Positions 44,406 through 54,021 are shown, numbered from the stretch's first letter. The stretch: 64,000 bases of DNA from Spongiibacter thalassae (GCF_012272835.1 NZ_JAAWWK010000003.1:248001-312000); one strand, 5' to 3'. Program-made: numbers and translations. Notes: generated by a model not told the origin, from the letters alone.

Positions 44406-45314
44406 ATGGCTGAAAAAATTCGCGCGGCAATTATCGGGCCGGGCAATATCGGTACGGACCTGCTGATGAAAGCGGCTCGCTCAGCGTTGATCGAACCGAT
44501 TTGGATGGTCGGCGTTGATCCCGATTCCCCCGGCCTTGCCCGCGCCAGTGAAATGGGGCTGAAAGTCACTGCTGAGGGTGTAGCGGGGATGCTGCCCGAA
44601 ATGCGCGCAGATGGTGTACAGATTTGCTTTGACGCCACCTCTGCCTATGTACACGCGGAAAACTCCCGCATGGTGAACGGTGAAGGGGCGTTGATGATCG
44701 ACCTCACTCCGGCGGCGATAGGCCCCTATTGCGTGCCGCCGGTGAACCAAAGGCAAGTACTGTCGGCCCCGTGCCGCAACGTCAATATGGTGACCTGCGG
44801 TGGACAGGCGACGATTCCTATGGTGGCGGCGGTATCGCGGGTGCAATCTGTCAGCTACGGCGAAATCGTTGCCACGGTCAGTTCGCGCTCGGTGGGACCG
44901 GGCACACGCAAGAATATCGATGAATTTACCCGCACCACGGCGGGTGCGGTAGAAAGCATTGGCGGCGCCCGCCAGGGCAAGGCGATCATTGTTATTAACC
45001 CCGCCGAGCCGCCACTGATTATGCGCGATACCATTCACTGCCTCACTGACGAGGAGCCGGATCAACAGGCGATCCGCGAATCTGTAGAGGCAATGGTTGC
45101 TGAGGTGCAACGCTATGTGCCGGGCTATCGCTTGAAAAATGGACCGGTGTTCGATGGCAATAGAGTTTCCCTGTTTATGGAGGTCGAGGGGCTGGGGGAC
45201 TTCCTGCCCAGGTATGCGGGTAACCTCGATATTATGACCGCAGCAGCACTGCGTACCGCAGAGATGTTTGCCGAAGAAATACAGGCCGGGCGTTATTCGC
45301 CGGCGGCAGATTAA
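44406..45314 (+). CDS. hsaG: Acetaldehyde/propanal dehydrogenase (acylating)
   Basis: This enzyme of 302 residues oxidises the aldehyde released by the aldolase and attaches it to CoA using NAD+. It has the N-terminal nucleotide loop [12 protein letters not shown], the catalytic cysteine in [10 protein letters not shown] and the family segment [16 protein letters not shown]. It forms a channelling complex with the aldolase encoded 11 bases downstream. In steroid breakdown the substrate is acetaldehyde or propanal depending on the ring substitution. The symbol follows the steroid naming; mhpF and tesF are equivalent. Confidence 0.92.
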   Translation: MAEKIRAAIIGPGNIGTDLLMKAARSALIEPIWMVGVDPDSPGLARASEMGLKVTAEGVAGMLPEMRADGVQICFDATSAYVHAENSRMVNGEGALMIDLTPAAIGPYCVPPVNQRQVLSAPCRNVNMVTCGGQATIPMVAAVSRVQSVSYGEIVATVSSRSVGPGTRKNIDEFTRTTAGAVESIGGARQGKAIIVINPAEPPLIMRDTIHCLTDEEPDQQAIRESVEAMVAEVQRYVPGYRLKNGPVFDGNRVSLFMEVEGLGDFLPRYAGNLDIMTAAALRTAEMFAEEIQAGRYSPAAD

Positions 45315-45325
45315 GGGAGACTCGT

Positions 45326-46354
45326 ATGAACTTAAGCGGTAAAAAAGTCGTGCTGCACGATATGTGTCTGCGCGACGGTATGCACGCCAAGCGCCATCAA
45401 ATCACCCTTGAGCAGATGGTGGATATTGCCACTGGCCTCGATGAGGCGGGGATGCCACTGATCGAGGTTACCCACGGCGATGGTCTTGGGGGAAGCTCGG
45501 TAAACTACGGCTTTCCTGCCCACACCGACGAGGAATACCTCAAGGCGGTGATCGGCGCGGTGAAAAACGCGAAAATATCGGCTCTGCTGCTGCCGGGCAT
45601 CGGCACTGTGGATCACCTGAAAATGGCCGCTGATTTGGGGGTGAACACCATTCGTGTCGCAACCCACTGTACTGAGGCTGATGTGTCGGAACAGCATATC
45701 GGTATGGCCAGCGAAATGGGTCTGGATACCGTGGGCTTTCTGATGATGACCCATATGATCGAGCCTGAGGAGATTGTTGTTCAGGCCAGGTTGATGGAGT
45801 CCTACGGCGCCAACTGTATTTACTGTACCGACTCCGCCGGCTACCTGTTGCCTGATCAGGTGCAATCGCGTATTGAACTGCTGCGCCGGGAGCTGAAACC
45901 GGAAACTGAAATCGGTTTTCACGCCCACCACAACCTCAGTCTTGGGGTGATGAATTCGCTGGTTGCAATTGAAGCGGGGGCAGGGCGCATCGACGGCTCG
46001 GTGGCGGGCCTGGGCGCAGGTGCGGGGAATACGCCACTGGAAGTGTTGGTGGCCGTTCTCGACCGAATGGGTGCCGACCACGGCATCGACCTGTACAGGA
46101 TTATGGATGTTGCCGAAGAACGGGTGACGCCGATCATGGATAGTCCCATTCGAATCGACCGGGACTCGCTGACCCTCGGCTATGCCGGCGTCTATTCCTC
46201 CTTTTTGCTATTCGCCAAGCGCGCCCAGCAAAAATACGGCGTGTCCTCCCGGGATATACTGGTAGAGTTGGGCCGCCGGCGTACGGTAGGCGGTCAGGAG
46301 GACATGATTGAGGATCTGGCACTCGATATGGCCAGGGAGCAGGGCCTGATCTGA
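45326..46354 (+). CDS. hsaF: 4-hydroxy-2-oxovalerate/hydroxy-2-oxohexanoate aldolase
   Basis: This metal-dependent aldolase of 342 residues splits the 4-hydroxy-2-oxo acid into pyruvate and an aldehyde. The HMGL-like barrel opens with [15 protein letters not shown] (arginine, aspartate and base histidine), and the metal-binding histidines are in [13 protein letters not shown]-terminal helical domain for binding the dehydrogenase is present. It follows hsaG closely with GGGAG upstream. It is the last enzyme gene in this transcriptional group before the LuxR regulator. Confidence 0.93.
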   Translation: MNLSGKKVVLHDMCLRDGMHAKRHQITLEQMVDIATGLDEAGMPLIEVTHGDGLGGSSVNYGFPAHTDEEYLKAVIGAVKNAKISALLLPGIGTVDHLKMAADLGVNTIRVATHCTEADVSEQHIGMASEMGLDTVGFLMMTHMIEPEEIVVQARLMESYGANCIYCTDSAGYLLPDQVQSRIELLRRELKPETEIGFHAHHNLSLGVMNSLVAIEAGAGRIDGSVAGLGAGAGNTPLEVLVAVLDRMGADHGIDLYRIMDVAEERVTPIMDSPIRIDRDSLTLGYAGVYSSFLLFAKRAQQKYGVSSRDILVELGRRRTVGGQEDMIEDLALDMAREQGLI

Positions 46355-46435
46355 TAGCGCGTTTGCGATTCGGCTTTTCGCAGGGTTTATCTCGGTTATA
46401 CTGCCTGTAGTTAATAATAAGGCTAGTACACGTCA

Positions 46436-47560
46436 ATGCTTATAGATGCAGAACTAGACCGGCTTATCGCCGGTATTTATCAGGGACCCATCGAAGATGA
46501 GCCCTGGCAGGGCTTTTTGTCTGATCTTTCCAAACACATGCAGGCGGTGTCCGTCACGCTGGTGCTCAATCCGCCCTCTGAACAGGGGCGCGGTGCGCTG
46601 CGAGTGGTGGGCGGCAGCACAGTAGAGGGTCTGGAGCGCTACCAGGAACGACTGTTCGCCATGGATCCTTTCTTGACCCTGAAACCCGGCGAGGTAAAAA
46701 GCCTGCTGGAGCTGGTCAATAAAGACGAGTGGATGCAAAGTGAGCTGAACACCCTGTGCATGAAACCTGCGGGACTCTACGACACCCTCGGTGTGGATAT
46801 CCACGTGCCCAATGAAATGAATGCCGGTCTGAGGGTGGCGCGAAATGAGCAAGCCCCCGAATTCAATGAGCAAGACCGGGAATTGATTTACACCCTTATG
46901 CCGCACCTGGAACGGGCGTTGCGCCTGCACGTGCGTATCAACAAAATTGAGTCGGAGCGGGATATCTACGCCGGGGCGGTAGAGAGCCTGTCGCTGGCCA
47001 CCATCATTCTCGACGAAAACGGACGTTTGCTCAGCTGCAATAAAATGGCCAAAAACCTGGTCATCCGCGAGCCTGAGGTCAAGCTGGAAGACGGCTACCT
47101 GATGCTGGGTGACCAGAGCACGACCAAAAAACTGCAGGGCTTGATTAACCGCGTGCTGGAGAGCAAAGCCAGCGGTGAACCGGCGGTGGTTGAGGCGATG
47201 CGGGTACATCGTGACGGTGACTTTGCCGACCTGGGTGTGATTGTTCGCCCGGTGCCATCGGCGGAGTGGTCAGAGGGACAGTCGGTGCCCACGGTGGCGA
47301 TTTTTATCAGTGATCCGGAATACGGCGCTGAGGCCCCGGTCAATATTATAATCCAGTTGTTTGGCTTTACCCCGACAGAAGCGCAGCTGTCACTGCTGCT
47401 GGCCGATGGCCTGAGCCTCGACGAGGCCTCTGAGGCCCTCGGTATGAGTCGCAATACTGCCAGAACCCACCTGCGCTCAATCTTTTCCAAAACCGGGGTC
47501 AGCCGCCAGACCCTTCTGGTCCGGCTTATTCTGAAAAGTGTTGCCCAGCTAGCGGAATAG
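46436..47560 (+). CDS. LuxR-family regulator with PAS-like sensor region
   Basis: This regulator of 374 residues ends in a LuxR helix-turn-helix (GFTPTEAQLSLLLADGLSLDEASEALGMSRNTARTHLRSIFSKTGVSRQTLLVR). The middle part around residues 175-290 (SLATIILDENGRLLSCNKMAKNL) looks like a PAS domain. No receiver domain is present, so it should respond to a bound ligand, possibly a steroid intermediate. Regulators of this layout are common near steroid and aromatic genes in marine Gammaproteobacteria. It starts 81 bases after hsaF on the same strand, so it may be cotranscribed and autoregulatory. Confidence 0.85.
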   Translation: MLIDAELDRLIAGIYQGPIEDEPWQGFLSDLSKHMQAVSVTLVLNPPSEQGRGALRVVGGSTVEGLERYQERLFAMDPFLTLKPGEVKSLLELVNKDEWMQSELNTLCMKPAGLYDTLGVDIHVPNEMNAGLRVARNEQAPEFNEQDRELIYTLMPHLERALRLHVRINKIESERDIYAGAVESLSLATIILDENGRLLSCNKMAKNLVIREPEVKLEDGYLMLGDQSTTKKLQGLINRVLESKASGEPAVVEAMRVHRDGDFADLGVIVRPVPSAEWSEGQSVPTVAIFISDPEYGAEAPVNIIIQLFGFTPTEAQLSLLLADGLSLDEASEALGMSRNTARTHLRSIFSKTGVSRQTLLVRLILKSVAQLAE

Positions 47561-47597
47561 GGCGCATCAGTGAATCGTGCCTGCGCCGCCGCTGAGC

Positions 47598-48422
47598 TTA
47601 GCGGTGGCGCAGGGCCTCTCTCAGCAGAATCTGTTGTTTGCGCTCCTCTCCCCAGGCATAGCCTCCCATACCGCCGTTTTCGCGAATCACCCTATGGCAG
47701 GGTATCAAGATCGCTACTGGGTTGCTGCCTACTGCTCGCCCAACCGCCCGGGCAGCCTTGGGTTTGCCCAGCGCTTCGGCAACGCTTTTATAGCTGCATA
47801 AGGCCCCCTCAGGTAACTCCAGCAGGGCGCGCCATACGGCGAGCTGGAATTCACTGGCCATCAGGTGCAGAACGATAGGTTGCTGCGCTGAGGAGTTAGC
47901 GAATATTTCAACCACCTTCGGGTCGCGGCTGGGATCGTGCGCCCGAAGCTCTGCTTTGGGCCACTGCTCACGGAGTTTTTGAAGGTTGCTCGCGCTGCTG
48001 TCAAAGGAGACCCGACACACACCACGCTGGGTAAGGGCGACGAAAATCTCGCCAAAAGGCGTGTTCTGATTTAACCAGCGGATAGTTAACTGCTCGCCCC
48101 GGGAACGATATTCTCCTGGGGTCATTGCCTCAACTCTAATAAATTGGTCGTAAAGGCGCGAGCTGCTGCTCAGGCCCAGCGAGTCGCTTATCGTCAGCAA
48201 ACTGCCCGGTTGCTGTAACAGGGTTTTCGCTCGCTGCACGTTTAATTGCTGTTGAAACTGCTTGGGGCTGAGGCCGACCCAGCGGGAGAACACCCGTTGA
48301 AAATGCCAGGGACTCATCGATAGATGATCGGCAATCTCCTGCAGTGTGAGATCGCCAGAGGCGTTAAGGACGTGTTGGCGAATAAAGTCGATGGCGCGCT
48401 GCATGCGCTGATAGTCAGACAT
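47598..48422 (-). CDS. Ada-like protein: AraC helix-turn-helix fused to methylguanine-DNA methyltransferase
   Basis: This protein of 274 residues joins an AraC-type DNA-binding domain (residues 5-105) to an O6-alkylguanine-DNA alkyltransferase domain. The suicide cysteine is C242 in IPCHRVIRENG, followed by GYAWGEERKQQIL. The N-terminal phosphotriester-repair domain of E. coli Ada is missing, so it should repair alkylated bases and may bind DNA, but cannot use the methyl-phosphate switch. It is on the opposite strand to the steroid genes around it. Confidence 0.9.
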   Translation of the reverse strand: MSDYQRMQRAIDFIRQHVLNASGDLTLQEIADHLSMSPWHFQRVFSRWVGLSPKQFQQQLNVQRAKTLLQQPGSLLTISDSLGLSSSSRLYDQFIRVEAMTPGEYRSRGEQLTIRWLNQNTPFGEIFVALTQRGVCRVSFDSSASNLQKLREQWPKAELRAHDPSRDPKVVEIFANSSAQQPIVLHLMASEFQLAVWRALLELPEGALCSYKSVAEALGKPKAARAVGRAVGSNPVAILIPCHRVIRENGGMGGYAWGEERKQQILLREALRHR

Positions 48423-48523
48423 CGAGACACCTGTGAGCGGAATACAGCCAACAGCTTACCCTATCCAGGTTCCGCGTCGAGCCGAAGCTTGCGCAGTTGT
48501 ACTTCACTTGGTGTTAACAGGTA

Positions 48524-49453
48524 CTAGTCGGTAAGCAGTAGCTGCTCACCCTGCCTCAGCATGTCATCAATACCGTCGCCGGGGGAGGTGCTGTAGAGGG
48601 TTTTCGACGTGAGTGTGACGTGATTGCTCGCCGGAGTGCCTTCGGTGATCGCTCGAAGTTGCTCGCGTAGCGATTGCACCACATTCGCTGCGCCGTCTTT
48701 GCCGGCGTCGCTCAGCATCAGCGCAAAACTTTGTGGAGACAAACGTCCACTTAAATCGACATTACATTGGGAGATGGCGGCCGCAAAGTGCTTGACCAGT
48801 TCGTCAGACGAGTCGTAACGCTCACCGCCTTCGTCAATTCCAGCGAGACGCAGCAATACTACTTCCGCAGTGGTGCCGGCGGCGCTGGCGCGTTTGAGAA
48901 TTTTCTGTCCAATTAAGGAAAACCCCAGCCGATTACATAGCCCCGTATCGATATCGGTAGTGGCGACGAAGCTACTGGTTAATTCCCGCTCTGCGATTTT
49001 TGCCAGATCGATCAGGGTTTCCTGAAGATCCTCGCTAAGCTCACGAGGCTGTGTGTCAGCAACAAAAAACGTCCCCACGTGACCGCCACCGGGGACATGA
49101 AGTGGAAAGCCAGCGTAGAACCGAACCTGCGGGCCAAAGAGCACCATCGGGTTGTCAGCAAAGCGTTCGTCGCGGTGAGTGTCACAGATCTGAAACAGAT
49201 CATCCTGGAGTATGGCGTGGCCGCAGAATGAAATATCCCTAGGGGCCTCTTTTACGCCAATGCCGTCCGCTGATTTAAACCACTGGCGATCTTCATCAAC
49301 AAGGCAAACCAGGGCGACTGGTACATCCAACAGCCGCTTTGCCAGCCGAGTCAGCCGGTCAAAGCGCTCCTCGCTCGGGGTATCGAGGATGTTCAGCAGC
49401 TTCAATGCCGCAAGGCGCTGAGTTTCATTGTTGGGCTTGTCGGGTATCAGCAT
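48524..49453 (-). CDS. GAF domain protein with degenerate GGDEF domain
   Basis: This cytoplasmic protein of 309 residues has an N-terminal GAF domain (about residues 20-160: ERFDRLTRLAKRLLDVPVALVCLVDEDRQWFKS and FYAGFPLHVPGGGHVGTFFV). A GGDEF-like domain from about 175 starts with TDIDTGLCNRLGF, but the signature position reads GRLSPQSF instead of GGDEF, so cyclase activity is not expected. It may bind a ligand or a nucleotide. The ATG at 49453 follows GGAAAGAG, and its first bases overlap the stop of the upstream paralogue (ATGCTGA), which suggests coupled translation. It is a close paralogue of that gene. Confidence 0.83.
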   Translation of the reverse strand: MLIPDKPNNETQRLAALKLLNILDTPSEERFDRLTRLAKRLLDVPVALVCLVDEDRQWFKSADGIGVKEAPRDISFCGHAILQDDLFQICDTHRDERFADNPMVLFGPQVRFYAGFPLHVPGGGHVGTFFVADTQPRELSEDLQETLIDLAKIAERELTSSFVATTDIDTGLCNRLGFSLIGQKILKRASAAGTTAEVVLLRLAGIDEGGERYDSSDELVKHFAAAISQCNVDLSGRLSPQSFALMLSDAGKDGAANVVQSLREQLRAITEGTPASNHVTLTSKTLYSTSPGDGIDDMLRQGEQLLLTD

Positions 49454-50434
49454 TGTGCTCTTTCCATCTGTGACCACTGTGGTTGAACCGTGCCAGGCTG
49501 AAACGCGCTGGCGCCCTGTTGCAGCTGCGCTTCAACGTTGGTTGTCGTACCGCTGGAAAAGGGGTGGGTGCGACTCTGTATGTTGACGTGGCAGTTAAAG
49601 CGCTTGCCTATATCCAATTGCTGGAAGTGGGCACGAAACTCCTCGTAAACCGCATGAGCCTGTAAGTCATCGGCATGGGCGAGCAAAATCACGAAATTAT
49701 TATGATTAAGTCGCGCACTGATATGTGGACTGGCGTTGATCTCGTGAATAAAAGTAGAAAAGTTATCGATCACCAGATTAGCGGCGTATTCACTGATATT
49801 CTCGGCGAGCGTTTCAAGGCCGGTAATGCGTAAAAACAGTGCGGTAGCGGGTTTTCCCTCGCGGGCACAGGCGCTGATAATTTTAGGGGGCGAGTAGTTT
49901 GAAGCCCTTGCGGTTGCACAGGCCTGTATAGGGGTCTGTGGTCTCAAGAAAACTAAGGCGCAGTTCTCGTTCGGCGATGGCCGCGAGGTCTTCCAGGGTG
50001 TCCAGTGCGTCTCTGCTTAAAAAACGCGGTTGGCGGTCAATCACCGCAAATGAACCCAAAGTTCGCCCGTCGCTACCCCTCAGCGGTATTCCCGCGTAAA
50101 AGATGATTCCGCAGGGGCCAGTGACCAGTGGGTTATTGGCAAAGCGGGAATCCTGTCTGGCGTCGGTAACTATAAACGGCTTTTGATCTATCAAGGCGTG
50201 TCTGCAAAAGGACATTTCCCGGGAAATTTCACTAACCTCCAGGCCCTGGGAGGACTTGAACCACAGCCGTTCGCTGTCAACCAGACTGATCAGTGACACC
50301 GGGACTTTGAGCAGACGATGTGCCAGCCGGGTCAGACGGTCAAAGCGCTCCTCCGCCGCGGAGTCGAGGATATTCAGCGAGTGTAGTGAAGCGATACGTT
50401 CCGCCTCATTGCCAATGATGCCGGGTGCTTGCAT
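49447..50434 (-). pseudogene. GAF/degenerate GGDEF gene broken by a +1-type frameshift (or read through by slippage)
   Basis: Two frames together encode one protein alignable over its length with the paralogue at 48524-49453. The first frame (50434 down to the stop at 49883) gives the GAF domain and ends TGLCNRKGFKLLAP. The second frame resumes at once with KIISACAREGKPATALFLRITG and runs to the stop at 49447. The break falls at a run of five C on the minus strand (49886-49890), read CCC-TAA-A; removing one C restores a continuous protein of 328 residues with no gap against the paralogue. The GGDEF signature is replaced by ARLNHNNF, so cyclase function is lost anyway. This is either a recent inactivation, a sequencing error or a programmed shift. 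The ATG at 50434 has GAGAGG upstream. Confidence 0.75.
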
Positions 50435-50742
50435 TAAATCCTCTCTTTTATTCGGTACTCGTACAGCGTCATTCAATCTAATTCACAGTGCTGGAAATAT
50501 CAGCAGGGGGTTTCCCTTACTTGAATAGCAAATTCCCACTCCGGCCAAGACGGGTATTTACTGGAAAGCCGTTTTGCAGGTCGCGGCGCGATATAAAAAA
50601 TCGCTTTATAAACAAAGAGATATAGCCAAAAACTGCTAGTCTGAACGGATTATAGTTCCGCTGCTGGGCCTGTGTGAGAATTTTGTCGTCAGCATAGCTA
50701 TCGATTTTTATCTCGGTCGCCATCGTATATCAGGAGAGTAGT
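50435..50742. other. Divergent regulatory gap between the GAF gene and kshA
   Basis: These 308 bases separate the minus-strand GAF gene and plus-strand kshA and must hold both promoters. The middle (50590-50640) is AT-rich. I find no convincing box pair or steroid-regulator palindrome. A minus-strand frame of 68 codons at 50517-50723 is not supported as a gene. Confidence 0.35.
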
Positions 50743-51807
50743 ATGACTCAGCCAGCGCCGACCACGCGTGAGCCACATCGGATTGAAGCCGCGGAACTGC
50801 CCGAGCACTATGCCCGGGGCTGGTATTGCCTGGGTCTGGCCAGTGAATACGATAACACTCCCAAGCGCCTCGATTATTTCGGCACGCGACTGGTTGCCTT
50901 TCGCGGTGAAGACGGTGTGGTTCATGTTCTGGACGGCTACTGTCCTCACATGGGGGCGGATCTTAGCGAAGGCTGTGTTGAGGGGAATTCCCTGCGTTGT
51001 CCTTTCCACGCCTGGCGCTGGGGCAGTGACGGCGTGTGTGATGATATCCCCTATGCCAAACGTATTCCGGCCAAAGCGGTGATTCGTTCCTATCCGACAC
51101 TGGAAGAAAACCACCTGCTGTTTGTCTGGTACGACCCTGAAGGTTTGCCACCAATAGAAGAGCAGCGGCCGCCGCGTATCGACGACCTGTTTGATCCCGG
51201 TTGGACGATTTGGCAGATGGATCTGATGACCATCAATACCAACGCTCGGGAGCTGGTGGACAATATGGCGGATGTTGCCCATTTTGCCCCCATCCACGGC
51301 GCACCGATCAAGGAATTCAAGAATATCGTGCATCGCCACACCTACCAGCAGGTACTGGTTGGTGGCAGTGAGTTACTGGCGGAGGATGGCGAACTGACCT
51401 CCGTGGCGACCTACTACGGCCCGGCTTATATGAATACCTATATGACGGGACAGGTGGAGGGCATGACCGTGGAGTCTCGTCTTCTGGTGACCCATGTCCC
51501 CATCGACAAGAATAGCTTCGACCTGCGTTTTGGTGTGGCAGTGAAGAAAATGCCGGGCATGAGCGACGAGCAGAACGACGAAATGGCACGGCAATACACC
51601 GAGCAGAATCGCACGGCATTTTTTCAGGACGTGCATATCTGGCACACCAAAACCCGGGTCGATAACCCGGTGCTGTGCGACGGCGATGGGCCGATCAACC
51701 GTCTGCGCCAGTGGTACCAGCAGTTTTATGAGCCGCGGGACAGCATTCCCGGTACCTTCGATGAAAAGCGCGAATACATCGTCGATTACGCAATGCGAAA
51801 CGGGTAA
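50743..51807 (+). CDS. kshA: Rieske oxygenase, 3-ketosteroid 9-alpha-hydroxylase oxygenase component (KshA-like)
   Basis: This protein of 354 residues is the terminal oxygenase of a Rieske system. The [2Fe-2S] ligands are C67, H69, C86 and H89 (CPHMGADLSEG and CPFHAW), and the mononuclear iron site is in DNMADVAHFAPIH. KshA hydroxylates carbon 9 of 3-keto-4-ene or 1,4-diene steroids, which makes ring B open. The symbol rests on this KshA-like layout and on the adjoining HsaC and HsaA genes. Electron transfer requires a reductase (KshB), which is not seen in the window. RBS AGGAG precedes the ATG. Confidence 0.85.
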   Translation: MTQPAPTTREPHRIEAAELPEHYARGWYCLGLASEYDNTPKRLDYFGTRLVAFRGEDGVVHVLDGYCPHMGADLSEGCVEGNSLRCPFHAWRWGSDGVCDDIPYAKRIPAKAVIRSYPTLEENHLLFVWYDPEGLPPIEEQRPPRIDDLFDPGWTIWQMDLMTINTNARELVDNMADVAHFAPIHGAPIKEFKNIVHRHTYQQVLVGGSELLAEDGELTSVATYYGPAYMNTYMTGQVEGMTVESRLLVTHVPIDKNSFDLRFGVAVKKMPGMSDEQNDEMARQYTEQNRTAFFQDVHIWHTKTRVDNPVLCDGDGPINRLRQWYQQFYEPRDSIPGTFDEKREYIVDYAMRNG

Positions 51808-51837
51808 ATCTTTTTTCATAGCACCAGGGAAAACGTC

Positions 51838-52746
51838 ATGGATGTTCGCAGTTTGGGTTACGTGGTCATCGAATCCACAGAGCCGAAAAAATGGCTGGAG
51901 TATGGCCGGGATATTCTGGGGCTGATGCCCGCGACCACCATGCCAGATGATGGCAACGTCTACCTGCGTATGGACGAGCGGCCCTTCCGTTTTGCCATCG
52001 TCAAGGGGGAGCGTGATCGCTTGCGCTGCTGTGGTTGGGAGCTGCGGGACCAAGGGGATTTTGATGCCGCCCTGACGCAATTTGCCGAGGCCGGTGTTGC
52101 GGTCACTGTGGCGGATGACAGCACGGCGAAGGCGCGACGGGTAAAGGGACTGGCGTCATTGCAGGACCCTTCTGGTAACGGTATCGAAGTGTACTGGGGG
52201 GCGGAACTGGATTACGCGAGGTTTGTGTCGCCATTGGGAATCCGTGGATTTGAAACCGGCTTTAACGGCGACATGGGCTTTGGACACGCGGTACTGCCGG
52301 CCAGTCGTCTTGCAGAAACCCACACCTTTTACAAAGAATTGATGGGCTTTGGTGACAGCGACTACATGCACTTCAAGTTTTCGCCGGATCCTGACGACAA
52401 AGGTCAGGGTCTGCACTTTATGCATGTCAACAACCCTCGACATCACAGTCTGGCGTTGTACGAAGATCAAGAAAACTCATTGGGCTGCGTGCATTTGATG
52501 GTCGAGGTCCACGAGGTCGATGAGGTGGGTTATTGCCTGGACCGCGTAGAAGCAGCCGGCATTCCAGTGGTGTCTAGTCTTGGTCGTCACACAAACGATC
52601 ATATGTTGTCGTTTTACATGGCGACGCCGACCGGCTTTGCGATGGAATTTGGCACCGGCGGGTTGAAAATGGAGTGGGACAACTTTACCCCGACTGTAAC
52701 CAGCCTGCCCAGCCTGTGGGGACATAAATTTGCCATGCCGGAATAG
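51838..52746 (+). CDS. hsaC: Extradiol ring-cleavage dioxygenase, HsaC/TesB-like
   Basis: This enzyme of 302 residues is a two-domain type I extradiol dioxygenase. The iron ligands are visible as H150 (GFGHAV), H219 (VHLMVEV) and E270 (AMEFG), and H203 in HHSLAL is the active-site histidine. In steroid breakdown it cleaves 3,4-DHSA in the meta position, giving the substrate of HsaD. BphC-type biphenyl enzymes are similar, but the neighbours kshA and hsaA favour the steroid role. The gene begins 30 bases after kshA. Confidence 0.9.
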   Translation: MDVRSLGYVVIESTEPKKWLEYGRDILGLMPATTMPDDGNVYLRMDERPFRFAIVKGERDRLRCCGWELRDQGDFDAALTQFAEAGVAVTVADDSTAKARRVKGLASLQDPSGNGIEVYWGAELDYARFVSPLGIRGFETGFNGDMGFGHAVLPASRLAETHTFYKELMGFGDSDYMHFKFSPDPDDKGQGLHFMHVNNPRHHSLALYEDQENSLGCVHLMVEVHEVDEVGYCLDRVEAAGIPVVSSLGRHTNDHMLSFYMATPTGFAMEFGTGGLKMEWDNFTPTVTSLPSLWGHKFAMPE

Positions 52747-52812
52747 GCAGGTCTTGAGCGGCGGCCGCAGGCCAGGCACCGCACTATCCAGAACGATAAC
52801 AGGAGAACAGGT

Positions 52813-53997
52813 ATGAGTGCTGCGACGGCTATTTCGGGTGACACCGCTGAGCAATACGGCGCGATGATGAGCGCAATCCGTGCGCTACAACCGCTACTGC
52901 GCGACCGGGCAGAGGAAACGCGGCAGCTGCGCAAGGTGCCGCAGGCATCCATCGACGCACTGCAGGATATGGGCTTTTTCCTTGCCTTGCAGCCGAAACG
53001 CTATGGGGGCCTGGAGATGTCGCCACAGCAGTTTTTTGCCATGCAAATCGCGCTGGCAGAGGCGTGTATGTCCACGGCCTGGGCCAGCGGAATCATCGCC
53101 GTTCATGCCCTGCAGGTTGCGATGATGGATGATCGCGCTCAGCAAGCGGTGTGGGGGGAGTCCATTCACACTCGAGTCTCATCCTCCTATGCCCCGATGG
53201 GTAAGGTCAGTGTGGTAAACGGCGGTTTCAAACTCAGCGGTCGCTGGGGGTGGTCCAGCGGTAGCGACCATTGCACCTGGGTGCTGCTTGGGGCGATTGT
53301 GCCGGGGGAGGGCTACCGTACCTTCCTGCTGCCCAAAAGCGATTACCGGATTATCGACACCTGGCAGTCGATGGGCCTTGAGGGCACCGGCAGCAACGAT
53401 ATTCTCGTTGAAGACGTTTTTGTGCCGGATTACATGACCCACAAACAGAGCGACGGCTTTGCCGGCACTAACCCGGGTCTGGCGGTGAACGACGCACCGC
53501 TGTATCGCTTGCCCTGGGCGCAGAGCTTTATTCGAGTGGTATCAACACCGGCAATTGGCGCCTGCAAAGCTACCGTCGAGCTGTATAAACACGCGGTACT
53601 GAACAAGGCCAGTGGCGACCCGACGAAATTGGCCGGCGATACCCAGGTGGTCGAGCGCATTGCGGCGGCAAAAAACGCCATCGACGAGATGGAAGCGGTG
53701 CTGTATCGCAACTTCGATGTAATGATGGCGGCGGTAGAGCGGGGTGAGGACATTCCGCTGGCGGATCGGGTCCACTATCGCTATCAGGCCTCGTTAGTGA
53801 TTAGCAAAAGCATTGCCATAGTCGATTCCTTATACGAAGTTGCCGGCGGCCATTCGGTGTTCAGTGATAGTCCGATACAGCAGCGCTTTCGCGATATCCA
53901 CACAGCGCGGGCCCACGTTGCCAACAACCCCACCAGCTTCGCGCGAAACCTTGGCGGGATCGAGCTCGGACTGGAGAATAACGACTTCTTCGTGTAA
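52813..53997 (+). CDS. hsaA: Flavin-dependent monooxygenase oxygenase component, HsaA-like
   Basis: This protein of 394 residues has the acyl-CoA dehydrogenase fold used by two-component flavin hydroxylases. Marks are KRYGGLEMSPQQFF, SGRWGWSSGSDHCTW, and the C-terminal DIHTARAHVANNP with the HsaA-like ending. HsaA hydroxylates 3-HSA to 3,4-DHSA, the catechol that HsaC cleaves, using reduced FMN from HsaB. No hsaB gene is found nearby. ATG follows AGGAGAACAG. A strong terminator follows, so kshA-hsaC-hsaA form one unit. Confidence 0.9.
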   Translation: MSAATAISGDTAEQYGAMMSAIRALQPLLRDRAEETRQLRKVPQASIDALQDMGFFLALQPKRYGGLEMSPQQFFAMQIALAEACMSTAWASGIIAVHALQVAMMDDRAQQAVWGESIHTRVSSSYAPMGKVSVVNGGFKLSGRWGWSSGSDHCTWVLLGAIVPGEGYRTFLLPKSDYRIIDTWQSMGLEGTGSNDILVEDVFVPDYMTHKQSDGFAGTNPGLAVNDAPLYRLPWAQSFIRVVSTPAIGACKATVELYKHAVLNKASGDPTKLAGDTQVVERIAAAKNAIDEMEAVLYRNFDVMMAAVERGEDIPLADRVHYRYQASLVISKSIAIVDSLYEVAGGHSVFSDSPIQQRFRDIHTARAHVANNPTSFARNLGGIELGLENNDFFV

Positions 53998-54021
53998 GTC
54001 CTCTCTGCGTACACATCCCTT

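Noticed and set aside
42729-46354. Phenylpropionate (mhp) or biphenyl (bph) pathway
   Set aside because: The enzymes are homologous, but kshA, HsaC-like and HsaA-like genes close by favour steroid degradation.
50517-50723. Minus-strand frame of 68 codons between the GAF gene and kshA
   Set aside because: It resembles no family, has no good ribosome binding site and fills a region that must contain two promoters.
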